Program-made: the position numbers and the translations under genes | Part shown: positions 1 through 9,211 of the stretch, one piece after another | How the letters are laid out: each line of letters opens with the position of its first letter | Numbering within the stretch: position 1 is the first letter of the stretch | Origin: Izhakiella australiensis | GTDB lineage: Bacteria > Pseudomonadota > Gammaproteobacteria > Enterobacterales > Enterobacteriaceae | DNA length: 64,000 nucleotides | NCBI RefSeq assembly: GCF_002006995.1 | Contig: NZ_MRUL01000001.1 | Location: forward strand, 372,001 to 436,000 | Direction: 5' to 3' | The notes under the pieces: model-generated | Database searches by the model: none | Told to the model about the DNA's origin: nothing | Seen by the model: the letters and a program-made list of their open reading frames with translations, nothing else

Positions 1-656
1 GCGCTCATCAGCACCACTTCATGGGGCACCACTTTGCGGATCTGAAACGGGCCGCTGCCAGCGGAATGGGTCGCCAGCCAGCCGTTACCGAAATCGCCAT
101 TTTGCTGGTTGGCCATGACGGTTTTTTCATCGACTATCGATGAAACCGGCGCCGAAAGCAGGCTGAGCACGTAGGTCGGGCTAACGTTTGCCGTCCAGCT
201 TATTTGCACGTGCTGGTCATCGATTTTTTTCAACTGACCGTCGACGTTATCTTTATTCCAGCCCAGCTGGGTGAGAATAAACGATGGGTCGAGATTGAGT
301 TTTACTACCCGCGACAGCGAGAAAATCACGTCTTCCGGGCGCAGCGGGTTGCCTGAAGCGAATTTCGCGCCGTCGAGCAGGGTAAAGGTCAAACTGTGGT
401 TATCGTCGCCGGCCTTCCAGCTGCTGGCCAGGGTTGGCTTCAGCGCGGTGGGGTTTTGCGGGTCGGACTGAACCAGCCGTTGATACAGATTGGTAAAAGC
501 CTGCACCGAGGTCAGCTCAAACCCTTTGGCCGGGTCAAAGCTATCGGCATCGTCGGTTGACTGGGCGATAACCAGCGTATCTTTTGGCGTCGCGGCCTGC
601 ACGCCGCAGGCGGCAATGACCGAAAAGGTTAACAGGGAGAGCGCAATTTTTTTCAT
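1..656 (-). CDS. ABC transporter substrate-binding protein, family 5 (partial, N-terminal part)
   Basis: The gene begins at an ATG at 656 on the minus strand and runs off the left edge, so only about 218 N-terminal residues are present. They start with a signal peptide (MKKIALSLLTFSVIAACGVQA, mature end near ATPKD), followed by the family-5 features LVIAQSTDDADSFDPAKG, VQAFTNLYQRLVQ, SWKAG and a GSGPF turn typical of dipeptide/oligopeptide-binding proteins (DppA, GsiB, NikA group). An AAGGA ribosome site lies about 9 bases upstream. The ligand cannot be told from the sequence. This is a different paralogue from the binding protein at 57.5 kb. Any permease partners would lie outside the window to the left. 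Confidence 0.88.
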   Translation of the reverse strand, partial: MKKIALSLLTFSVIAACGVQAATPKDTLVIAQSTDDADSFDPAKGFELTSVQAFTNLYQRLVQSDPQNPTALKPTLASSWKAGDDNHSLTFTLLDGAKFASGNPLRPEDVIFSLSRVVKLNLDPSFILTQLGWNKDNVDGQLKKIDDQHVQISWTANVSPTYVLSLLSAPVSSIVDEKTVMANQQNGDFGNGWLATHSAGSGPFQIRKVVPHEVVLMS

Positions 657-999
657 GGGGAGTTTTCCTTGCCTGACTATTTTTTCACGCGAGTGTACGG
701 GATGCGCGTCGTGGGTAAATAGTTGAATACTGGATAAAGTTATTCTTTTTAGTTCTAAATCGCCCGATTACGTTATAACGGGCGGAAGATATAACCATAG
801 CCGCTTTTACGCGGCGTGCCGTCAGGATTAGCGCAAAGGCTAACCATGGCTGCCGGTTGCCTGATGATAATTTTTTATATTGCGCCGGCTTAGCGCTAAA
901 TTATTTTAATTATTGCGGCCCCCATGGCTAAAGATTTGCCTTAAAAAGTCCGATAGTGATAGCCAATACGACAACGCATGTCGCTTCAGGCAGGGCAAT
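657..999. other. Intergenic region between divergent genes
   Basis: This 343-base gap separates two divergently transcribed genes and should hold both promoters. It contains an inverted repeat with 6-base arms CGCCCG (761-766) and CGGGCG (779-784) around an inner perfect palindrome CGTTATAACG (771-780). AT-rich stretches lie near 740-760 and 895-912. No convincing -35/-10 pair was identified. A longer reading frame beginning at 913 overlaps the right end but is not favoured as the start of the next gene. Confidence 0.4.
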
Positions 1000-1866
1000 A
1001 TGATTATCTGGCAACTGAGCCTTTTTATACTCGCTCCCGGACTGGTGGTGTTGATCGCCATCCTGATGGAGCGTCTGCTGCGCGTGCTGCATCTGCGCTG
1101 GCTGGCTGGCGTGCTACTGGGCCTGACGGTAATCACCCTGACGGTGCGCTGGCATTTCTCTGCCGTTGACCATCTGCGCCAGACGCTTAATTTTGAACTG
1201 ATAAAAATTCTGCTGCCTGGCCTTCTGACGGCGGTGATGCTGAGCTATCCGTGGTGGCTGAAAGCGATTATCCGCCAGGGATTATCGGCAACGGTTCTGC
1301 GCCCGCAGGGGCTGCGCTTTTGGCGTGATTTTTATATCAGCCAGCTGCTGCTGGCGCTAACGGCGCTGCTACCACTGCTGCCCCATCTTGAGGGCTTCTC
1401 GCCCACCCTGAGCTGGTTTGGCGCGATGAGCTACTGGCTGAGCGCGGTCGTTCTTCAGCTGGCAACGCTGAATCGGCTGCGGGAAATCCGCCGGCTTTGC
1501 CACAAAATAAACGCCGCGCTCAGCAGCGCGCGGAATCTCAATATCCGCCACTGGCTGGAGTGGCTGCAGCAGGAATTTAGCTTACCGCCCGTTTTTATGC
1601 AGCAGGTGTTTGACGATTTTAGCGCCCGTAAGCAGGCGGGGGGCGAGGTCGTGGCTTTAGAGCTGGATGGCGTGCAGTGGCTGTTTTCACGTCGCTTCTA
1701 CGACGAGCGCATGGCGCATTTTTCCTCACTGACCAGTCAGCGCCTTTATCATAATGAGCACGAGCTACAGCTGGCGTTTCGTCAGTGCTTCAGCCTGCCG
1801 GAGCGCAACGGCTTGCTTTGCAGCGAACATTACGGCGAGTTAGTCCGCCTGGCGATGCAGCAGTAG
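1000..1866 (+). CDS. Uncharacterised membrane protein upstream of hscC
   Basis: I do not recognise this 288-residue protein. The ATG at 1000 is preferred over the one at 913 because an AGGCAGGG ribosome site precedes it and the protein then opens with a hydrophobic helix (MIIWQLSLFILAPGLVVL). The N-terminal half carries about four to five membrane segments (around residues 4-25, 36-52, 70-85, 110-130, 142-158). The C-terminal half is soluble and rich in W, F and Q, ending GELVRLAMQQ. It is followed after 58 bases by the Hsp70 gene on the same strand, so it may belong to the same chaperone operon. The function is unknown. Confidence 0.6.
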   Translation: MIIWQLSLFILAPGLVVLIAILMERLLRVLHLRWLAGVLLGLTVITLTVRWHFSAVDHLRQTLNFELIKILLPGLLTAVMLSYPWWLKAIIRQGLSATVLRPQGLRFWRDFYISQLLLALTALLPLLPHLEGFSPTLSWFGAMSYWLSAVVLQLATLNRLREIRRLCHKINAALSSARNLNIRHWLEWLQQEFSLPPVFMQQVFDDFSARKQAGGEVVALELDGVQWLFSRRFYDERMAHFSSLTSQRLYHNEHELQLAFRQCFSLPERNGLLCSEHYGELVRLAMQQ

Positions 1867-1924
1867 CAATTTCCTTACATCTGATTCTAAAATAGCCTCT
1901 TTTAAGGAAACGCAGGAGAAGGGA

Positions 1925-3625
1925 ATGACCACCAGGCTGGTAGCGGGTATCGATCTTGGCACAACTAACAGCGCGATAAGCTACTGGCATCAGGGGCAAT
2001 CGGTGTTGATACCTAACCGCCAGGGCAAGCTGTTAACTCCCTCGGTGGTTGGTCTGGACGATGTGGGTAATATTATCACCGGCATCCCGGCGCGCGATCG
2101 CCTCAGCAGTCATCCGCATCTGACCCAGGCTAGCTTTAAACGCTATATGGGCACCCAGGTCACCCTGAAGCTCGGTGAACGTTCTTTCCGCCCGGAAGAA
2201 CTTTCCGCGCTGCTGCTGCGTCAGTTGAAAGAGGATGCCCAGGCCTGGCTTGGGGCGCCGGTTAACGATGCGGTGATTACCGTTCCGGCCTATTTTAACG
2301 ATGTACAGCGTCGGGCGGTGAAAACCGCCGGACAGCTGGCCGGTTTGAACGTTCAGCGCCTGCTCAATGAACCGACCGCCGCCTCGCTTGCTTTTGGCCT
2401 GCTGGAGAACAGAGAGCAGAAATACCTGACTTTTGACCTTGGTGGCGGCACCTTCGACGTGTCGATCATCGATATGTTCGAAGGTGTCGTTGAAGTGCGT
2501 GCCAGCAGCGGTGATGTGATGCTGGGCGGCGACGATTTTACCGATGCCGTTTTACAGTGGATGCTCAGCCAGCAGCCCGACCTCAAGCCTGAGCTCAATC
2601 AGATGCAAGCTGCGCTGTGGCAACAGGCGGAGCAGCTTAAGCGAGCGGTCGGTGATGGCGCAGAGGCCCGCGTTGAGTGGCCGTGGAACGGCAGGATATG
2701 GCGCTGGACGCTTGATGAAGCCGCATTAGCGCAGTGCAGCCAGCCGCTGCTGGCGCGCCTGCAAAAGCCAATTACCCAGGCGCTGCACGACGCGCGCTTT
2801 TCACCGGACGACCTCGACCATATATTGCTGGTGGGCGGCGCGACGCGTATGCCGTTGATCCGCCAGACGGTATCACGGCTGTTTGGACGCTTTCCCCGCT
2901 ACGATCTTAATCCCGATGAGGCAGTGGCTTCCGGCGCCGGTATTCAGGCTGGCATGGTAATGGCTGACGCGGCGGTTGACGATATCATCCTTACCGATGT
3001 GATGCCGTTTTCGCTCGGCGTTGAGATCGTCAAGCAGCAATACGGGCGGCTGGAAGAGGGCTTCTTTCTGCCGATTATTGAGCGCAACACCTTCCTACCG
3101 GTCAGCAAAGTGGAAACGGTTAATACCGTGAGCGACAACCAGACCCGTATTCTGCTGCATATCTATCAGGGGGAGAGCCGGCGGGTAAGCGATAATATCG
3201 CGCTGGGCGAAATGACGATTGAAGTCCCGGCGCGCAAAGCCGGCGAGGTAACGCTGGATGTCCGCTTTACCTACACGCTGGATGGCCTGCTGGAGGTGGA
3301 GTGCCGCCATGCCGGTATGGCGCAGGCCGCGCGGCTGGTGATTGAAAAAGTACCGGGGCAGATGAGCGCAGAACAGATAGCGCAAAGCCTTGATAAATTA
3401 AGCGAGCTGAAACAGCATCCGCGCGATCGCCCGGAAAACCGCGCGCTGCTGGTGCGCTGCGCCCGGCTTTATCAGTTTCTGCTCGGTGAAGAACGTGCGG
3501 CGATTGACCAACTGACGACGGCGTTTGAGCAGGCGCTGGATAGCCAGGACGCGCAGCGCATCGCCGGGGCGCGTCGCAGCGTGTCTCAGGCGCTGGCCGC
3601 TTACGATGGAGATATTTCGCCATGA
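1925..3625 (+). CDS. hscC: Hsp70-family chaperone HscC
   Basis: This is a 566-residue Hsp70 homologue of the short HscC (Hsp62) type; E. coli HscC is about 556 residues. The nucleotide-binding domain shows GIDLGTTNS at residues 8-16, the phosphate loop DLGGGTFDVS near 170, the NEPTAASLAFG segment and VGGATRMP near 305. The substrate-binding half starts after ILTDVMPFSLGVE and contains PIIERNT and DGLLEVE. The C-terminal lid is short and lacks the EEVD-like tail of DnaK. An AGGAGAAGGG ribosome site precedes the ATG. The stop overlaps the start of the next gene (ATGA), which encodes a J-like membrane protein, the arrangement expected for an HscC/DjlB-DjlC pair. Client proteins are not known from sequence. 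Confidence 0.93.
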   Translation: MTTRLVAGIDLGTTNSAISYWHQGQSVLIPNRQGKLLTPSVVGLDDVGNIITGIPARDRLSSHPHLTQASFKRYMGTQVTLKLGERSFRPEELSALLLRQLKEDAQAWLGAPVNDAVITVPAYFNDVQRRAVKTAGQLAGLNVQRLLNEPTAASLAFGLLENREQKYLTFDLGGGTFDVSIIDMFEGVVEVRASSGDVMLGGDDFTDAVLQWMLSQQPDLKPELNQMQAALWQQAEQLKRAVGDGAEARVEWPWNGRIWRWTLDEAALAQCSQPLLARLQKPITQALHDARFSPDDLDHILLVGGATRMPLIRQTVSRLFGRFPRYDLNPDEAVASGAGIQAGMVMADAAVDDIILTDVMPFSLGVEIVKQQYGRLEEGFFLPIIERNTFLPVSKVETVNTVSDNQTRILLHIYQGESRRVSDNIALGEMTIEVPARKAGEVTLDVRFTYTLDGLLEVECRHAGMAQAARLVIEKVPGQMSAEQIAQSLDKLSELKQHPRDRPENRALLVRCARLYQFLLGEERAAIDQLTTAFEQALDSQDAQRIAGARRSVSQALAAYDGDISP

Positions 3626-4959
3626 GCATCTGGCAGATTCTGGACATTGAACCAACCGACGACCAGGCCGCTATCCGACGGGCCTATGCCCGCCGTTTAA
3701 AGCAGTTTCGCCCCGATGCCGATCCTGAGGGTTATCAGCGCCTGCGTGAGGCCTTCGAGCAGGCGAAAAGCGGCGTTTCGCACGATTTTACCTCGTTTAT
3801 ATCGCTGGACGATCGGCTAGCCTGGCCGCAGGCGCCGGAGCAAACTGAAGCCGCCGACGGCGCGCTGGTACAGCCTGCCGCCTTCTCTGATGGCGTTCCG
3901 GTTTACCACCCGGAGCGCATCGCCCAGCTTGCCGCTCAGCTAGTAGAGACGGAAATGGTGGGATTTGCCGAACTGGATGCGCTATGGCAATCGGTGTGCG
4001 GTGAGGGCAATTTGTTACAGCAGCAGCTGTTTCACCGCCAGCTAGCCGCAGCGCTGGCGCAGCAGCCGGAGCTGAATGACGCGATACTTCATCGCATCTC
4101 GCTGCACCTGGGCTGGCAGCTGGAGGAGTACGGCGCCAACCACGTCATTCCGGACGATATTCAGCAAGCGCTCGACCAGCGGATCCGTCAGACCGAGGTC
4201 GATCGCGGCTGGAAGCTGCTGCAGCTTGATGCGGGCCAGGGGAAGGTGGTGGACCGCCTGGCGCTGAAACTGCTCACCGGCAGTCGCAGCGAGGTGTCGT
4301 TCTGGATAAGACTGGTGCCCGGCCTGATTGAAAAAATCGTCGTCAGAGTGAATGATGTTCAGCGCGACTATCCTGAGCTGCGTGAGCGGCTGAATCCGGC
4401 TTTTCTGCATTTTGTCCGCACCCAGCGTATGGGCCTTAATCCTGCCGGGCTTTTCCTGATGGTTTTCTGGGGTTTTCTGCTTAGCGTTGCGGTGCCGATG
4501 TCGGATGCCGCGCCGCTGCCGGCAACTCTCGTCTGCGTATTGGTGGCTTTCTACCTGTTTATCCACGGCGCGCTGCTGCTGGGCCTGAGCCGCTGGAAAA
4601 CGCTGCAGGCCTGCTATCTGCTGCTGGAGTTTGTGCTGTCGATTGCGGCAGCGCTGGCGCTGTTTGGCGGCTTGTCTTTTATTCTGGTCGTCGAAGCACC
4701 GGACCGTAGCCGGCCGACCTTTTTACTGTCGCTGGGCGGTGGGCTGCTGCTGCTGGCGCTTCTCTGGCACAGCTGGCCCGGACATCAGCCGTGGCTGATG
4801 CGTCCCGGAATGATGATGGCACGGGTGGCCGCTACCCCCTGGACGTTGATTAAGACGCTGGCGTTTTCCTACCCGGCGATCATCTGCAGCGTTATCTACT
4901 TTGTGCTGTGCTTCGCGTCCATTTTTCAGCTGCTCAGGCTGCCTCTTCACTGGCGCTAA
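3622..4959 (+). CDS. J-domain-like membrane protein, putative HscC co-chaperone (DjlB/DjlC type)
   Basis: The protein has 445 residues. Residues 1-50 form a J-like domain (WQILDIEPTDDQAAIRRAYA, then a basic helix ending RRLKQF). The tripeptide at the position of the Hsp70-activating HPD motif is R30-P31-D32, so the histidine is replaced by arginine. The middle is soluble and helical. The C-terminal part, from about residue 270, has some five hydrophobic segments and ends in a membrane helix, so the protein is probably an inner-membrane protein with a cytoplasmic J domain. The start codon overlaps the hscC stop by four bases, implying translational coupling. By family knowledge it should recruit HscC to the membrane. 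The Arg substitution makes ATPase stimulation uncertain. Confidence 0.78.
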   Translation: MSIWQILDIEPTDDQAAIRRAYARRLKQFRPDADPEGYQRLREAFEQAKSGVSHDFTSFISLDDRLAWPQAPEQTEAADGALVQPAAFSDGVPVYHPERIAQLAAQLVETEMVGFAELDALWQSVCGEGNLLQQQLFHRQLAAALAQQPELNDAILHRISLHLGWQLEEYGANHVIPDDIQQALDQRIRQTEVDRGWKLLQLDAGQGKVVDRLALKLLTGSRSEVSFWIRLVPGLIEKIVVRVNDVQRDYPELRERLNPAFLHFVRTQRMGLNPAGLFLMVFWGFLLSVAVPMSDAAPLPATLVCVLVAFYLFIHGALLLGLSRWKTLQACYLLLEFVLSIAAALALFGGLSFILVVEAPDRSRPTFLLSLGGGLLLLALLWHSWPGHQPWLMRPGMMMARVAATPWTLIKTLAFSYPAIICSVIYFVLCFASIFQLLRLPLHWR

Positions 4960-4999
4960 ACGGTTTGATGCGGGCTCACTTCATTATGGCAGGAGGAAT

Positions 5000-5506
5000 A
5001 TGCTGAATTTTACCGTCGCCACCTCGCAAGACGCGGCGCTACTTTCACAGCTTGGTGAGGAAAGCTATCGTCATCATTTTAGCGCTTACTGGCAGGAGCC
5101 AGCGGAGCTTGAGGCGTTTATTCACCGCGAGTATGCCCGGCCGGTGATTACCCAAAGCCTGGCTGGCGGAGACTGCTGGCTAATCGCCGCCGCCGACCGG
5201 CCGGTTGGCTTTATTAAGCTTAGCTGGTCGCAGTCGCTACCGGATAGCAGCGCCAGCGGCGCTTATCTGCATAAGCTGTATCTGCTGGCGCAGCAAACCG
5301 GCCAGGGATGGGGGCAACAGATGTTTGCTGAAGCCTGCCGCCAGGCGCGCGAGCGTCAGGAATGTTGGCTGTGGCTGGAGGTGCTGGCAAACAATACGGG
5401 CGCCCGGCGCTTTTATCAGCGCCAGGGGATGCATGAAGTGGGGAGCTGCTGGTTTGGCAGTGACAGCCAGCGCAGCGAGCTGATTCAGATGCAAATGGCG
5501 CTCTAG
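5000..5506 (+). CDS. GNAT-family N-acetyltransferase
   Basis: The start is set at the ATG at 5000 because a perfect AGGAGG (4991-4996) precedes it; the longer reading frame from 4901 overlaps the previous gene. The 168-residue product has the GNAT order: N-terminal beta/alpha (MLNFTVATSQDAALLSQLGEE), strands near GFIKLSW and YLHKLYLLAQQTGQGWGQQM. The last segment corresponds to motif A (the acetyl-CoA loop, here QTGQGWG). WLEVLANNTGARRFYQRQGM follows as motif B. The acceptor substrate is unknown. It lies 40 bases after the J-like gene and may be cotranscribed with it. Confidence 0.85.
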   Translation: MLNFTVATSQDAALLSQLGEESYRHHFSAYWQEPAELEAFIHREYARPVITQSLAGGDCWLIAAADRPVGFIKLSWSQSLPDSSASGAYLHKLYLLAQQTGQGWGQQMFAEACRQARERQECWLWLEVLANNTGARRFYQRQGMHEVGSCWFGSDSQRSELIQMQMAL

Positions 5507-5544
5507 CCTGCGCTACGTTGCCCGCAGAATTACGCCACTGAACG

Positions 5545-5580
5545 CCGCCGTCGGCCGATATCATGCCGACGGAGGGCGGC
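5545..5580. terminator. Inverted repeat between convergent GNAT and ampH genes
   Basis: An 8-base stem, CCGTCGGC (5548-5555) with GCCGACGG (5565-5572) around a 9-base loop, is flanked by further GCC/GGC pairing (5545-5580). It lies in the 87-base gap between two convergent genes and could end transcription from both sides. It lacks a T-run, so intrinsic termination is not certain. Confidence 0.45.
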
Positions 5581-5593
5581 AGCGGCGGCTGGT

Positions 5594-6742
5594 TCAGCTC
5601 TGATTATTCACCAGCTCAGTCAGCAGGTCGTTTACACCGTCGCTCATGGCGGTAAAGCGCGTCAGGTCTGAACGGGTGACCACCACGAATACGCCGATAT
5701 TGTATTTGGGCACCATGGCGATGTAGGTGATAAAGCCGCCGCCGCCGCCGGTTTTCTCTATGATGCCCGGGCGTCCGTCACGCGGCGCCATATATACCCA
5801 CGCCATACCCAGCGCATCCGCCTTGCCCGGCACGTCCATCCCTTCCACTTTAGACAGCTGCCCGCGCTTATAAATCAGCGTTTGCAAACGGTCCACCTGC
5901 GCTGAGCGCGCATGCACGTCCGATGAAAGGAACTGCTGCATCCAGCGGCCCATATCGTCCGGGGTTGAATAAACGCCGCCGCTGCCAATAGCCGCCAGCG
6001 TGTTATCACAAGGGCTGGCGCCTTTAGCGGGGATCATCAGGCGGGAGCACTGCTCTGGCGATGGTGTAAAGGTGGTGTCTTTCATGCCCAGCGGGCGAGT
6101 GACCTGGTTTTTCAGCAGCGCGGGGTAGGGCTGGCCGCTGGCGCGGGTCAGCGCATCCGCCAGCAGGTCGAAAGCCAGGTTAGAGTATCCGGCCCGCGCG
6201 CCGGGCGGGATTTTTAGCCTGGCGTTGTTCAGCCAGTTCCAGCGCTGATCGCGCGTCGGCCAGACGAATACCGGGCGTGGCCAGTGGCCGCCGGGCTGTT
6301 CGCGCGGTAGGCCGCTGGTGTGCGTTGCCAGATTAATCAGGCGAATAGTCTGCCCGCCGTAAGAGGGGACGCGGTAACCCTGCGGAGCGTATTTGCTGAG
6401 CGGATCGTCAAGACGCAGCACGCCCTGTTCCGCCAGTTTGACCATCACTTCGCTGGTCATCAGCTTGCTTAACGAAGCAATGCGCACCAGCGAATCTTTT
6501 TGCGGGCGGGTATCGTTGCCCGGGCGCGTCTCGCCGTGGCTGGCAAACACCTTCTGATTGCCATCGATAGCGATCAGGGCCATGCCGGTTGCGCCACTGG
6601 CGTAAAAAATGTGTTCAGCATAGCGATCGACGATTTGCGAGGCCAGTAGCGGATCGGGCGTGTTAGCGGCCGGTTTAGCCAGCCCGGTAGCGGGCAGTGC
6701 AGCGGCAACCAGCGACAGTAATAAGCAAAGGCGTGATTTCAA
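5594..6742 (-). CDS. ampH: AmpH, D-alanyl-D-alanine carboxypeptidase/endopeptidase (class C beta-lactamase fold)
   Basis: This 382-residue periplasmic serine hydrolase follows E. coli AmpH along its whole length. It has a signal peptide (residues 1-22, ending ATGLA), then the penicillin-recognising motifs: SxxK at S90-L-S-K93, YxN at Y186-S-N188 and KTG at 330-332, the last followed by the AmpH-typical GGGGGFITY. It should trim peptidoglycan peptides during wall recycling and has at most weak beta-lactamase activity. The gene faces the GNAT gene and is preceded by 153 bases before opgB, so it may have its own promoter. Confidence 0.95.
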   Translation of the reverse strand: MKSRLCLLLSLVAAALPATGLAKPAANTPDPLLASQIVDRYAEHIFYASGATGMALIAIDGNQKVFASHGETRPGNDTRPQKDSLVRIASLSKLMTSEVMVKLAEQGVLRLDDPLSKYAPQGYRVPSYGGQTIRLINLATHTSGLPREQPGGHWPRPVFVWPTRDQRWNWLNNARLKIPPGARAGYSNLAFDLLADALTRASGQPYPALLKNQVTRPLGMKDTTFTPSPEQCSRLMIPAKGASPCDNTLAAIGSGGVYSTPDDMGRWMQQFLSSDVHARSAQVDRLQTLIYKRGQLSKVEGMDVPGKADALGMAWVYMAPRDGRPGIIEKTGGGGGFITYIAMVPKYNIGVFVVVTRSDLTRFTAMSDGVNDLLTELVNNQS

Positions 6743-6895
6743 GGTGGCTAAATCCTTGTTGTTAACCTGAAAAATTGTCTTCAGTGTAATGGGTTTGCCA
6801 GTGAGGCAAAGAGGTAAACAGGGCTATTTTTATGCTGTTTGACGATAAAATGTGATGGAGGACACCTTCTGGCCCGGAATCCTCCTCGCGGATTG

Positions 6896-9211
6896 CTATT
6901 GCGCCGCTGCGCTTTCTTCCAGTGCGCTCACCTGTAGACTTACCAGTCCAATGCCCAGCTTACGAGCAGGGGAACCGTCGCTGAAGCCTTCATTGGTATA
7001 GGTTGGCGATGGCGGCGTAAAGACGATTTCGCTGGCGCCATCCGGGTTATCCAGCGTCAGGGTCACACTCTCGACGTCATCGGAGAGCATTACGGTTTTA
7101 CTGGCGCTGCCGACGCTGATGGTCACTGGCTTACGTATGTTTTCGCCAAAAGCGCGCGCTTCTATCGTCAGGGAGAAGCGCGGCGGCAGCGGCTGCTGAA
7201 AGCGGATGCGCACGTCGGGCTGCAGGTTAGCATCTGACCAGCGGCCCCAGCTTTCAGTCGGCGACAGCCCGCTGACGCTGGCAACCGCATCCGGCAGGCC
7301 GGGCAGCCAGAACAGAATTTTATCACCGGGATATTTCAGGTCGCTGTCGGCAATACGCAACTGCTGCTGCACTTTCTGGTAGCGAGCGTTATCGGCGTCG
7401 TTTGCCGCTGGCATGCTGACGCGGCCCTGGCTGACGCCCTCGGCGATCGGTGATATCTGCACCCCGGCGTTCAGCTGGCCGTTGGCGATACAGTAGCGGG
7501 TATCGGTTGCCAGCTGGCGGTTCCAGATGTTGCCCATTTTGTAACAGCGGTCAATCCAGACGAATTTTTCATCGGCAGGGAAGTTCGAAAGCTGTTTTTT
7601 CAGCGAGTCCGACAGATAAACATCAAAATGCGGCTCAATTTTATCTTTCTTCACCGCCAGTAGCAGCGGCAGCCGGAAGTTTACGCCAGCGAAGCTAAGG
7701 GTATTCTGCTCGGTATCAATCTGATAGTCGCTGATGGTTTTGGGCAGATTCCACAGCTTAATGACGTTAGGCTTCCACTGGGTGATTTTTTCCCGCAGGT
7801 TGAGATAGCTGGTGCTGAGCGAGGTTGCCGACAGGCTGCTGCGTCCGAGGCCGATAAAGTTATCACCGCCCATGGCATCCAGCACCGTGGCGCCGTTATC
7901 GAGAGTGCTGCGCTTCGCCGCCATGATTTTGCTGTCTGGTTGATCGCCGCGCAGCATAAAAAACAGATCGCGACGATCGTGCTGATTAAGATATTTGTAG
8001 GCGGTGTTGTTCATTGCCAGATGGTCGGATGACACCACAATAATGGTATTTTTAAAGCCCGGCGTACGTTTGATTTTTTCAATCAGCGCCGCGATAAGCT
8101 GCTGGCTGCAGCTGACGGCGGCAAATGATTTATTGGGCTTACCGTCAAAGTCATATGAGCGACGGCTGCAGCCGCGGGAAATAAAACCGTCCGGGTGATG
8201 AGTATCGACGGTAAGGGCAAACAGCGAGAACGGCTCACCTTTGGCCGTAAGTTCGACATATTTGTCATACACCAGCTCGAGAAGCGTATCATCGTACCAG
8301 CCCCAGTCATTGCGGTAGGACGGCTCTTTCACCAGTGATTTCAGTTCATCAAAACCGTACAGATGCTGGAAACCATGTGAAGAGAGGAAGGTATCTTTGC
8401 CGGCAAAGCGCAGGCTGGCCCCCTGCAGGAAATAGTTTTGATAGCCGGCCGCTTTCAGGATATCGCCAAGGCAGATGTTATGGGGATAAAAAGTCGACAG
8501 CGCGCTGGAAGCATTGCCGTCAAACGGCGCAAACAGCGGTATTCCACACTGTGACGCTACCATTCCGGCGATGGTGTAATCGGTGCCTGGCAGCTGTTCG
8601 GTATTGCTGAAATCAAGGCTGTGGTCTTTGATGGCGTTCAGCTCTGGCGCCAGATCGGGAAAGGCCTCGCGGTCGAAGTAGGTGCGCTCCAGGCTTTCGG
8701 CATAAATATAAATCAGATTTGGCCGCTTACCCGGACGCAGGGTTTTGGTCGGCTCTTTATAATGGGTATAAAAGTCGCTGTCGCCGCTTGCCAGCTGGGA
8801 TTTAACCAGTCCGCTTACCTGCTGATACGCCGGGGTGGTGCCTATCGACGCCACCGCCAGCACCAGCGCGGCCAGGCTCCATAGCGGGCTGTAATGCCGC
8901 AATTTGCGCAGGCGCAGCAGCCAGGCCAGAAACAGAAAAATAGCCACCAGTGCCAGCAGCAGGCCGCCAGCCGGTAACAGGTATTTGCTGATACCGGCGC
9001 CGCTCAGGCTGCTGGTGACGGTATAGAGCACGGCGTCCGTAATGCCTTCGCCGGTGAAATAGTTGCAGGCAAGCAGGATGGCATTGAGCAGAACATAAAT
9101 ACCGCACAGCGTCAGTATGACGCTGAACCAACCTTTATGACTGCCAGCTTTACTGGCATAAAGAAAGACTGAAGCTACAAACAGCCCCAAAGACAGCCAT
9201 TCAGATTGCAT
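6896..9211 (-). CDS. opgB: Phosphoglycerol transferase I (OpgB/MdoB)
   Basis: This 771-residue membrane enzyme moves phosphoglycerol from phosphatidylglycerol to periplasmic glucans. The N-terminus has four hydrophobic segments (about residues 5-20, 28-48, 78-100 and 110-125). An alkaline-phosphatase/sulfatase-type periplasmic domain follows, with the metal- and nucleophile-bearing blocks PNLIYIYAESLERTYFD, LPGTDYTIAGMVASQCG, WGWYDDTLLELVYDKY, LTVDTHHPDGF and VVSSDHLAMNNTAY, as in E. coli OpgB (763 residues). The C-terminal region adds beta-rich sequence. A GGGAG ribosome site lies upstream of the ATG at 9211. No linked gene suggests a specific operon. Confidence 0.94.
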   Translation of the reverse strand: MQSEWLSLGLFVASVFLYASKAGSHKGWFSVILTLCGIYVLLNAILLACNYFTGEGITDAVLYTVTSSLSGAGISKYLLPAGGLLLALVAIFLFLAWLLRLRKLRHYSPLWSLAALVLAVASIGTTPAYQQVSGLVKSQLASGDSDFYTHYKEPTKTLRPGKRPNLIYIYAESLERTYFDREAFPDLAPELNAIKDHSLDFSNTEQLPGTDYTIAGMVASQCGIPLFAPFDGNASSALSTFYPHNICLGDILKAAGYQNYFLQGASLRFAGKDTFLSSHGFQHLYGFDELKSLVKEPSYRNDWGWYDDTLLELVYDKYVELTAKGEPFSLFALTVDTHHPDGFISRGCSRRSYDFDGKPNKSFAAVSCSQQLIAALIEKIKRTPGFKNTIIVVSSDHLAMNNTAYKYLNQHDRRDLFFMLRGDQPDSKIMAAKRSTLDNGATVLDAMGGDNFIGLGRSSLSATSLSTSYLNLREKITQWKPNVIKLWNLPKTISDYQIDTEQNTLSFAGVNFRLPLLLAVKKDKIEPHFDVYLSDSLKKQLSNFPADEKFVWIDRCYKMGNIWNRQLATDTRYCIANGQLNAGVQISPIAEGVSQGRVSMPAANDADNARYQKVQQQLRIADSDLKYPGDKILFWLPGLPDAVASVSGLSPTESWGRWSDANLQPDVRIRFQQPLPPRFSLTIEARAFGENIRKPVTISVGSASKTVMLSDDVESVTLTLDNPDGASEIVFTPPSPTYTNEGFSDGSPARKLGIGLVSLQVSALEESAAAQ

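Noticed and set aside
913-999. N-terminal extension of the membrane protein from the ATG at 913
   Set aside because: The extension is polar and lacks a ribosome site, while the ATG at 1000 has one and starts directly with a membrane helix.
4042-4566. A 174-residue frame antisense to the J-like gene
   Set aside because: It is a shadow of the coding strand with no ribosome site and no recognisable features.
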